Assembly (NCBI GenBank): GCA_052289195.1
Contig: DAWAJD010000005.1
Span: 13,886-77,885 of the forward strand
Origin: UBA4644 sp900555855
GTDB lineage: Bacteria > Bacillota > Clostridia > Oscillospirales > Butyricicoccaceae
DNA length: 64,000 bases
Reading direction: 5' to 3'
The notes beneath the pieces were generated by a model, which was not told where the DNA came from, searched no databases, and saw only the letters and a list, made by a program, of their open reading frames with translations. Shown one piece after another: positions 7,775-15,300 of this stretch. A program made the position numbers and the translations under genes. Each line of letters opens with the position of its first letter. Within the stretch, counting starts at the first letter, position 1.

Positions 7775-7826
7775 TTTCTGTATATATCAGAAAGCTATTG
7801 CTTTAATTAGTAAGCAATAGTATAGT
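7775..7826 (+). promoter_or_regulatory. Promoter of SLOG gene with two palindromic operator candidates
   Basis: TTGCTT (7798-7803), a 17-bp spacer and TATAGT (7821-7826) form a promoter. The palindrome CTATTGCTT-N8-AAGCAATAG (7795-7820) covers the -35 and the spacer. A second palindrome TTTCTG-N7-CAGAAA (7775-7793) abuts it. Both lie between the divergent regulator and SLOG genes and are the obvious operator candidates. Confidence 0.7.
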
Positions 7827-7873
7827 ATAAGAGAGCAGATGACGGAAACCGAGAGAGAAAGCAGGTGGGCGTG

Positions 7874-8428
7874 ATGATTCATCGCTGTGCAGTCATTGGC
7901 CAGCATCCTCTGCGCTTTCCGTGGGGCTTTGACGAGGAGGACACTCAATGCCGCCGCATGAAGCTGGAGCTGGCACAGCGCATCATGGAGCTGCACCAAT
8001 GCGGGATAACAGAGTTTCAGGTGGCTTGCGATCATGGTGTGGGGCTGTACGCCGCAGAGATCGTCAACACGCTGCGGGAGAATGACCAGGCCCTTCGTTT
8101 GATCTGTGTCCTGCCCCACGAAGGGCAGGCGACCAAATGGACGCCGCAGCTCCGTGACCGCTATTTTGCGATGCTGGCAAGCTGCACGGATATAGACTGT
8201 ATCTCACCCTATGAGCAGCCGGATGCTCAGTTTTCAGCTTATCAGCGGATCATCGAGCGGTCGGATATGGTGCTGGCAGTTCACGATCTGAGCGCAAATG
8301 CTGACCGGGCGGAGGATCGCGCGCTGCGCTATGCGCTGGAAGAGTTGAAAAAACCTGTTCTTGTTCTGCATCCCCAAAAGCTGACCGTGCAGGTCTTTCC
8401 GCAAGGCTCTGAAAAAACAAACGGATAA
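7874..8428 (+). CDS. SLOG-family protein (DUF1273/YpsA-like)
   Basis: 184 residues. The Rossmann-like pattern matches the DUF1273/YpsA group of the SLOG superfamily: CAVIGQHPLRFPWGFDEEDTQC at the N-terminus, FQVACDHGVGLYAAEIV mid-domain, and ALRYALEELKKPVLVLHP at the end. SLOG proteins are thought to bind nucleotides or their derivatives and are common on conjugative elements and in defence loci. The exact role here is unknown. The ATG at 7874 is preferred over the GTG at 7865 because AGGTGG is better spaced. Expression is probably under the divergent XRE regulator. Confidence 0.75.
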   Translation: MIHRCAVIGQHPLRFPWGFDEEDTQCRRMKLELAQRIMELHQCGITEFQVACDHGVGLYAAEIVNTLRENDQALRLICVLPHEGQATKWTPQLRDRYFAMLASCTDIDCISPYEQPDAQFSAYQRIIERSDMVLAVHDLSANADRAEDRALRYALEELKKPVLVLHPQKLTVQVFPQGSEKTNG

Positions 8429-8438
8429 ACCAATGTTG

Positions 8439-8467
8439 AAATGCGTCCCGCCGTGGGGCGCATTTTT
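8439..8467 (+). terminator. Intrinsic terminator after SLOG gene
   Basis: Stem AAATGCGTCCC / GGGGCGCATTT (8439-8449, 8455-8465, one wobble) runs into a T run, 10 bp after the stop. Confidence 0.8.
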
Positions 8468-8546
8468 TATCGCGCGGGCGTTTCTGCCCCGTATCGTACA
8501 ATACCTCTGTGAGCAAGCTAAGAAAAACGATACGGAGGACGACACC

Positions 8547-9257
8547 ATGAACGAGCTGCAAGCCTTTGAAAAGCACCTGCGCGAAAACGAGAAAAGCCCC
8601 GCCACGATAGAAAAATACCTGCGCGACGCCCGCGCCTTTCTGTGCTGGCTGGACGGGCGCAAGCCCACCAAGGAGCTGACTGTCTGCTACAAGGAAGGAC
8701 TGACAGAGCGATACGAGGCCGCCAGCGTCAACTCCATGCTGGCGGGGATCAACAGCTACCTGTCCTTTTCCGGCCGCGCAGACTGCCGCGTGAAGCCCCT
8801 GCGCGTCCAGCGGACGCTGTTCGGGAGCGAGGAACGGGAGCTCTCCCGCGAGGAATACGCCCGCCTTGTCCGCGCCGCCGTCCGCAACAAGGGGAAAACC
8901 CGCGTGATCCTCATTCCCGCCGCGCTGCGAAGGCTCCTGCTGGGCTATATGAAAAAGGCCAGCGTCACCACCGGCAGCGTGTTCCTCTCGAAAAACAAAA
9001 CGCCGCTGGACCGCAGCACGGTCTGGCGGCGCATGAAAGCCCTGTGTGAGCGGGCGGGGGTGGACCCACGCAAGGTCTTTCCCCATTCTCTGCGGCATCT
9101 GTTCGCCCGCGTTTTTTACAGCGTGGAAAAGGACCTTCTGCGGCTTGCGGACATCCTCGGCCACGCCAGCGTGAACACCACGCGCATCTACACGATGGAA
9201 ACCGGACGGCAGCACATGAAGCTGCTGGAGCGCGTCAGCCGCGTGCTGCTGACATAA
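8547..9257 (+). CDS. Tyrosine recombinase/integrase with internal deletion
   Basis: 236 residues. The N-terminal SAM-like DNA-binding domain (1-90) and the C-terminal catalytic boxes are clear: HSLRH (HxxR), LGHASVNTTRIYT with the nucleophilic Tyr. The usual first catalytic segment (TGxRxSEL with Arg I) is missing. The text jumps from ARLVRAAVR straight to KGKTRVILIP, the strand that normally follows it by about 40 residues. I infer an in-frame internal deletion near 8887, leaving an inactive enzyme. Start ATG at 8547 with GGAGG at 8534-8538. It marks the right end of the element. Confidence 0.85.
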   Translation: MNELQAFEKHLRENEKSPATIEKYLRDARAFLCWLDGRKPTKELTVCYKEGLTERYEAASVNSMLAGINSYLSFSGRADCRVKPLRVQRTLFGSEERELSREEYARLVRAAVRNKGKTRVILIPAALRRLLLGYMKKASVTTGSVFLSKNKTPLDRSTVWRRMKALCERAGVDPRKVFPHSLRHLFARVFYSVEKDLLRLADILGHASVNTTRIYTMETGRQHMKLLERVSRVLLT

Positions 9258-9304
9258 TGACAATTCTGTTGCGGCACGGGCGCACATAATGACAATTCTG
9301 TTGC
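9252..9304 (+). repeat. 21-bp direct repeat pair at the element's right end
   Basis: The same 21-bp word (beginning ACATAATGACAATT) occurs at 9252-9272 and 9284-9304, 32 bp apart in phase. The first copy contains the recombinase stop codon. Paired direct repeats next to a recombinase gene are typical of recombinase arm-binding sites or element ends. Confidence 0.75.
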
Positions 9305-9338
9305 AAAGGGTACAGTAACCCTACGATACGCCGCCATC

Positions 9339-9959
9339 TTGCAGGTGCTGACCGATGCAGGCGTTGACTGGGCGGATGTGCGCTCTGCACTTGCGGCGCA
9401 TAGCAGCGAGGGCATCTATTACCGTACTGACCATCATTGGACGAGCCTTGGGGCCTACTATGCCTATTGTGCGTGGCGCGGTATTGAGCCTACGGCGGGC
9501 GAATGGACGCAGGAAGTACTCTGCGATGATTTCTACGGTACAACTTGGAATAAAGTCCCGCTGCCCTCTGTCCCCGCCGAGGAGATCACCGCATGGTATA
9601 AGCACATAAATAGAAGTGTGTCCTACAACAACGGTCAGTATGAGACGGACAGCATCTACGAGCGGAAATACCTGTCCGGCAGCGACCAATACGCCGTATT
9701 TCTCAACTCCAATCAGGCGCAGACTGTCATTGAGGGCAGCAGCAAGAGCGGCAAGCTACTGCTCATTAAAGATTCCTACGGCAACACCTTTTCCCAATTC
9801 CCCGTGGAGGACTATGCGGAAGTCCATGTGATCGACCTCCGCTTTTTCAAGGGTGATGTGGTGGAATACGCCAAGGAAAACAGCATTACCGATACGCTGG
9901 TGCTGTATGGTGCGCAGGGGTTTGCGGGAGATAAGAACCTGCAGGCTGCTAAAGGCTAA
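9339..9959 (+). CDS. DHHW-family protein, 5'-truncated
   Basis: About 206 residues of a DHHW-family protein, with the name-giving motif in YYRTDHHWTSLGAYYAY near residue 30 and the LLLIKDSYGNTF block near residue 145. Family members are usually longer, with an N-terminal signal/TM segment and lobe absent here. The frame stays open back to 9261, through the recombinase repeat, with no credible start or RBS; the TTG at 9339 is only the first possible start. I read this as the 3' part of a gene cut by the mobile element, so probably a pseudogene. DHHW proteins are surface associated, and some neighbour acyltransferases. Confidence 0.75.
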   Translation: MQVLTDAGVDWADVRSALAAHSSEGIYYRTDHHWTSLGAYYAYCAWRGIEPTAGEWTQEVLCDDFYGTTWNKVPLPSVPAEEITAWYKHINRSVSYNNGQYETDSIYERKYLSGSDQYAVFLNSNQAQTVIEGSSKSGKLLLIKDSYGNTFSQFPVEDYAEVHVIDLRFFKGDVVEYAKENSITDTLVLYGAQGFAGDKNLQAAKG

Positions 9960-10319
9960 TTTGTTTGGCCCGTTTCAGGCCGTGTACCGATAGCCACAAG
10001 ACCGCTTACATTTCTTTGTCATCGCATTGTCGGCTCCGAGGGCATCTGCGATCTTCGTTGTGCTTCCGCCTTTTTAAAGCGTATAGCAACGCAGGCAAAG
10101 CAAAAGATTTTTTATAAACTATAGCGGCGCAGAATATGACTGGACAGTAAATGAATTTCCAGTTATACTCTGCGCCGCTGAATACGATCGTTAAAAATAG
10201 CCGTGTATGGGAAGGGCTTGAACCGCGGTACTGGCCCATATAGGGAAGCAAGCACACGGAAAGAATGGAATAGGTAGAGCGAAATATACGCAATATGCCG
10301 GGTGAAAAGAATCTAATTG
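9960..10319. other. 360-bp gene-free stretch with two foldable segments
   Basis: No credible gene on either strand. It contains the long inverted repeat at 10123-10179. A second foldable segment lies at 10201-10260, where CCGTGT/ACACGG and TATGGG/CCCATA arms nest. Neither is followed by a T run. Confidence 0.5.
10123..10179. repeat. Long imperfect inverted repeat
   Basis: AGCGGCGCAGA plus ATATGACTGGA (10123-10144) pair with TCCAGTTATAC plus TCTGCGCCGCT (10158-10179) around a 13-base loop, giving about 20 paired bases. There is no T tract on either side, so it is not a standard terminator. Confidence 0.7.
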
Positions 10320-12374
10320 CTATTTGAACTCGAAAATTATTGGATCATCCAGAGGAATCCATTCTGTTGTCAGATAGAGCAGCTTCAGTTTTACGGCACC
10401 AAGGCAGCACTTGACAAAGGTGTTGATTTGGTTTGGAGACTGGGAACTGATATCCTGCAAAGCCAGCATTTTTCCGGCGCTGCCATAGACGGCCAACAAC
10501 ATTTTCCCTTCGCAGATATCGTCATCCGAAACTGAGCCAAAAAAGTGCAGCGTTCCGTCCGTGGAAATCGTCGCAGAAACCATGGGTCCGGTGGCAGGGA
10601 TTACCGCCTGCGCGACCAGGATCTTCCGGCAAACTGCACAGTGCTTTCCTTCTGTTAGTCCGGTTTTGGTGCAGGTAGGTGCGACGGCCTCATCTATGAC
10701 CTCTTGATGCCCTGCCGCCGGAACGGCGACCTGTTTGACCAGCACGGTCCCGCACTCGGCACAGTGCTGGCCGCGGGTCAAGCCCGGAACCGTGCAGGAA
10801 GGCGCGACGGCGTCATCATCGACCGCCCGATGTCCCACCGCTGGAATTTCCACATAAGTGGAATAGCTGCAGCGAGTGCAGGCGTCGTATTCGTTCCACC
10901 CGATCTGGGTGCAGGCGGCGGGCTGGGCCGCGTGAGAAACGAGGTCATGCCCAAGCGCGCCCCGCTCGGCTTGCGGCTTGAGGATCAGTCCGCAGGAGCA
11001 TTGCAACCCTTCGGTCAACCCGTGCTCCACGCAAGTGGGTTCTACGGCGGGAAGGACCGTGGCTATATGCACGGAGATCGTTTTTGGAACGGCTTCTACT
11101 GTTAGCGGGGTTTCCTGAGCGGAAATGGCACTGTCCATGATCGGCGTAACGACGGTTTCCGCGGGGCAATCGCCTTTGGCCTTGAAACGCAGTGCCAGCG
11201 TGGTGAACGCTTCTGTTAGCGCACTTCCTGCATAAGCTAAGCGTACCGTCCCCGGCGTTTCACTATTGATCAAAAAGACCCCATTGCCGACGGTTGGCGC
11301 GGTACCGCTAAGATATTCCAACACATCTGTGTCATAGAACACATCCAACACCATCGCTGCGATACCACTGTTTTCAGATAGGACAGCTGCGAGATCAAAT
11401 GCATCGCCGGCGCGGATATGCGTCGCGGAAAGTTGGAGCTCAAGGGAATGCTGTTCCTTGGGCTCGGCAGGACGGAGGATATGTATCTGTGCAAAACCGC
11501 CGCTGCTTACCAGCGAATTCCTGCGGGTGTCGATCAATTCTTGTACAGAGAAATTGATTTGTGCCGTACCCGATTCTTTTGCGGCAAAGGTCAGCGTCAT
11601 CAGTGTTCCGCAGGAGAGCGCATCTGTTGTAAGATAAGTCACAGAGACATACCCTTCCGTTTCTCGGTTGACTTGAAAAAGCGCGTTCAGCTCCTTCAAG
11701 GCTCCGGCGGGCTGAATGTCCTGCAAAGACAGCAGGCATTCATCATACTGGAAACGGATAGTCCCACCCGCCATGTCTTTGGAATCTGTGGTGCTGAGCG
11801 ACAATGTTATTGTAGCACCCACATCAATCATCGTTTCGGACAAGCGGGGGGTTAGCCGCACGACCGGGGCTTGTGGTTTTTGGATCGAGATACTGCCGGA
11901 GCGGGCGTTGATTTCCAGAGGATATCTGCTTTTGTCCAGGGCATCACCCACCAGAAGCTCCAGCGGATAGGTTTTGCATTCAGCTGTTCCAGCCGCCTCA
12001 AAGGTCAGCCGAAGCAGCACGCCGGAACTGGAAATCCCGCTGCTGCAGATTAGCGACAGATGAAGCAAGCCGGGAGCTTCTTCGCTGCAAAGCAGCAATG
12101 TGCCCTCTCCAGAGACTAAGGACGCCTTAGAACTGCTTAAAAAGGTTAAATTTTCACTGTCATAGCGAATATAAGCTTCCAGCGCCGCCAGGTTGGATGC
12201 ATTGTCTACGCGAAGGGCCACATTGATGCTGCTGCCTTGAAATACCGTTCCGCCGGAAAGCGACAAGACTACATCGGCGGCCGCCGCAGCCCTGGGCGCT
12301 GCACAAAGCAGCGCCCCAAGGCAGAGCAGTAGAGAAAAAATCCGCCGAAAATGCAGGTGAATCATCTGTTTCAT
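10320..12374 (-). CDS. Secreted three-cohesin scaffoldin-like protein with Cys-rich repeats
   Basis: 684 residues. The signal peptide (1-33) ends in an Ala-rich cleavage site. Three cohesin-like modules follow, at about 34-165 (VVLSLSGGTVFQGSSINVALRVDNASNLAALEAYIRYD-type start), 170-300 and 308-437. Then come about four 35-45-residue repeats (440-597) of the type APTCTKTGLTEGKHCxVCxKILV, each with paired cysteines, and an unrecognised C-terminal domain (598-684). Cohesins bind dockerins, and the gene starts 3 bp after a protease gene that encodes a dockerin, so the two products are likely partners. No LPXTG, SLH or dockerin is seen in this protein, so how it attaches to the cell is unclear. 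Confidence 0.85.
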   Translation of the reverse strand: MKQMIHLHFRRIFSLLLCLGALLCAAPRAAAAADVVLSLSGGTVFQGSSINVALRVDNASNLAALEAYIRYDSENLTFLSSSKASLVSGEGTLLLCSEEAPGLLHLSLICSSGISSSGVLLRLTFEAAGTAECKTYPLELLVGDALDKSRYPLEINARSGSISIQKPQAPVVRLTPRLSETMIDVGATITLSLSTTDSKDMAGGTIRFQYDECLLSLQDIQPAGALKELNALFQVNRETEGYVSVTYLTTDALSCGTLMTLTFAAKESGTAQINFSVQELIDTRRNSLVSSGGFAQIHILRPAEPKEQHSLELQLSATHIRAGDAFDLAAVLSENSGIAAMVLDVFYDTDVLEYLSGTAPTVGNGVFLINSETPGTVRLAYAGSALTEAFTTLALRFKAKGDCPAETVVTPIMDSAISAQETPLTVEAVPKTISVHIATVLPAVEPTCVEHGLTEGLQCSCGLILKPQAERGALGHDLVSHAAQPAACTQIGWNEYDACTRCSYSTYVEIPAVGHRAVDDDAVAPSCTVPGLTRGQHCAECGTVLVKQVAVPAAGHQEVIDEAVAPTCTKTGLTEGKHCAVCRKILVAQAVIPATGPMVSATISTDGTLHFFGSVSDDDICEGKMLLAVYGSAGKMLALQDISSQSPNQINTFVKCCLGAVKLKLLYLTTEWIPLDDPIIFEFK

Positions 12375-12377
12375 AGA

Positions 12378-15300
12378 TCACGCTTTCGGGGCAGTGCGAA
12401 CGCTGGAGATCTCTCCGTTGACATACTGCATGACCCGCAGCACATCCGCAATATCAATCATGCCATTTCCATTGATATCCCCCCGCGCAGTCTGTTCTGC
12501 TGTGGGCGTATCCAGACTCACGGCGATCCGCAGCATCTGCAGCGCATCCTTGAGGGTGATCAGTCCGTCGCCGTCCAGATCGCCCAGAGAATCCACATCC
12601 GCGCCCTGCTGCACGGTGATGACATAGGGCCGGGTCTCATCCCGCCCGCCGGCATAGGTCGTGCTGACGCCGTCGGTCGCCGCGATATAATATTCCAGCC
12701 CCGCCAGAGTGACGGCATCTGCCGGGAGATAGGCAAAATACTTGTCGTTGCTGGAGGCCATCTCTAGCGTGTTCCAGCTCGCTGCCCCAACGGTGCGGTA
12801 ATGCAGCGTCACGCCGGTGACGGCCACATTGTCGGTGACCAGGGCGCTGATCTCCAGCTTTTTGCCGGTGACGGCAGAGAAGACCGGCGTATGCACCACC
12901 TGGGGCGCTTCCACATCCTTCGCCACTACGCTCACCCGGCCGGAGGGCTGAGACTCCGCCGCGCCCACATCGGTGGGGACCACGGTGAAGCTGTAGTAAT
13001 ACCGTTTCCCGCCTTCCACATCCGAATCGACGAAGGCGCCCAGGGTGCGGCCCTCGGCCGTGGGATCCTCCTCCGGAAGGATGACGGAGCTGTTCAGTTT
13101 GCGGGTCTCGCCGTTTTCGCTGTCGGCCCGATAAACATTGTAGCCGGCCAGCGTGCCGTAATCGTCCTGGGTCCAGGTCAGATGGACGCCGTCGGCCTCC
13201 GCAGCACCCTGCATGATCATCGCTTGGGCGGAACTGGTGTCGATCCGGAAGGAGAAGCGGCCCCAATCCTGATAGAGCTTGAGGTGGCTGCCGTCCTCCG
13301 CCGCGGCCGAGCGGCCGTTTCCGATGGACCAGAACTGATAGCCGTTTTCGATGATGGTGCGCAGAGTGGTGGTCCCCTGCCAGGTGCGGGCATCGGTGTA
13401 GGCTCCCGGGACCTCATAGTCGGCATAGGGATAGGCGCTGCCGAAGCGCACCTCCAGCGGGATGTCCGTGTCCATATCCCGGTTGAAGCGGACGGTGAAA
13501 GTCACCTCCTCGTTGGCGACCACTGAGACAGGTTTGCCGCTTTTGTCCGTCAGACTGACGCCGGCCACGCAGGGCCAGACATCCTCGGGAATGGTCTCCA
13601 AAATCGTCCCCTCGTTGATGCGCGCCAGCGTTTTGAAATCGCGGTTGTCGATGATCTGCTTGTCGATCGCCGCTTTTTTGGCGCTTTCGCTCATGCCGTC
13701 TGTGCCCCAATAGTTGCCGCCGAGGCCGATGACGGTATCGGAGTTCCCGTCCGGAGCCTGGATGCGCAGCCATTTTTCCACATCGGTCTCGGTAAAGCGG
13801 TTGAGGATGGCATTGTGCCAGAAGGTGGTGTTATAGCCCTGGGCGCAGAAATCATCCCAGCGGGCCAGGATCTTTTCCGCGGTCCAGGTGCGCGCGGCCA
13901 CGGCATCGTCATCGGTGACAGCGCCGGAGGGCAGCGTGCTCTGGGTCTGCAGCAGCAGGGACTGCGCCGTATAGGTCAGCGGCAGCTCCTCCTGCGCCGA
14001 GAAGGTGAAGGTGACGGTGATCGCGCCGTTTCCGTCGCCAAACTTGGTCACCAGGGCGTTTTGGGGGATCGTCAGGGTATATTCCACCCCTTCTTCAAAG
14101 CCCAGGGCGGCGGTGACGGTCAGCTTGTCCAGCCGGAGCTCCGCCTTCCCCAGGGAAACGCTGTTCCCGTCCCCATCCCGGAGAGTGATGGACCGGAAAT
14201 TGCTCCCCCGGATCAGATATTCGTTGAAATCCAGCACCAGCTCCTGTTCAGTCAGCACATCGCCTGCGCCCGTGTTGGTGCCCGTCAGGGCAAAGGGCTC
14301 TTCGTTGGGCTGCAGACCCAGCAGCACCCGCACGGGGGTGTAGCGGTCCTCGGTGGAGAGGTCGGCCAGCTGGCGCTGATTATTCCGACCCATGCCGTAG
14401 AGTTTCCCGTCCGCGGTCTGGATAAAGGTGTTGTCATCAAACATGAAGATGGATTCCGCATTTTCGATGCCCGGGAGGGCGGTGTATTCCGAAACGGAAT
14501 CGACATCAGCTCCCAGACCCAAGGCACCATAGTTGTTTCTGCCCTTGCCGTAGACGATGCCATCTTCCAAGTAGAAGCTCCGGTAATCGTTCACCAACTC
14601 ATGCTCCGCTGTCTTTGCCACAGTTTTCCGACAACTGGTCCTGTTGTAAACTGCATAAGAATCCTCGAATTCGACGGTATAATTGCTGGAATCATGATTT
14701 TTTTCAAGTCCCACTGCGTCGCTGCAGACCAGCATTGGGTCGGTATCATAGTCGGCATAATAGACCTCGCCCGACTGGGTGAGCATGGCCACACCCTCAT
14801 AGCTGGAAACAATCTTCGTCACTTGGGAAACACCGAGAATTTGTCGAGGCGCGTTCATGTATCTCCATGTCCAAACGCTCCCATCGGCCTTTAGTGCACA
14901 ATTGTAATCATTATAGTACCCAACAACTTCCGCGACATCCGTCAAAAAAGCTGTTTGCTTAACTGCGCCCTGACTAGAATAACAATCCAACGCCCCGTCC
15001 GAGTGGAGGACAAAAAGATCATTCCACACTGCCACACCCCTCGCATCTTCAACGGGCAGCTGCTCCGGAACGATCAATTTGTCACCCCAGCGCCACAGAC
15101 TCCCGTCATCTAAAATGCAATAATAATTAGAATGGTTTTTGAATATATCCACCACCCGAGACCTGGATTCCCCTTCCGTGACGCAGACGGTGATTTCCGC
15201 ATATAGATCCGTCCCGTGGGCCGTGGCGCGGAGGGTGGCGCTGCCGGTTTTTTCCTTGATCAGTGTGCCGGTCTCATCCACATAGCAGATCTCCGGGTTG

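Larger units (their letters stand above)
5549..9304. mobile_element. Decayed integrative element downstream of tRNA-Thr
   Basis: The segment holds genes typical of Firmicutes conjugative or mobilizable elements: a RepA-type initiator, a VapD-like pair, an XRE regulator, a SLOG-domain protein and a tyrosine recombinase at the right end. Relaxase, coupling protein and type IV secretion genes are all missing. Base composition is visibly more AT-rich than the flanks. The left edge is set by the tRNA. The right edge is put at the second copy of a 21-bp direct repeat just past the recombinase, after which a truncated foreign gene starts. I found no second copy of the tRNA 3' end, so the exact att sites are unresolved. 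Confidence 0.65.

Noticed and set aside
10123..10179. Terminator for the cohesin or DHHW gene
   Set aside because: Strong stem but no T run on either strand.
10201..10260. tRNA-like fold
   Set aside because: Terminal arms and a TTGAACC/GGTTCAA stretch resemble a tRNA, but no consistent D-arm, anticodon arm or T-arm spacing can be drawn.
10006..10293. Minus-strand 95-codon frame between the DHHW and cohesin genes
   Set aside because: No ribosome site, no recognisable domain, and it runs through the long inverted repeat.
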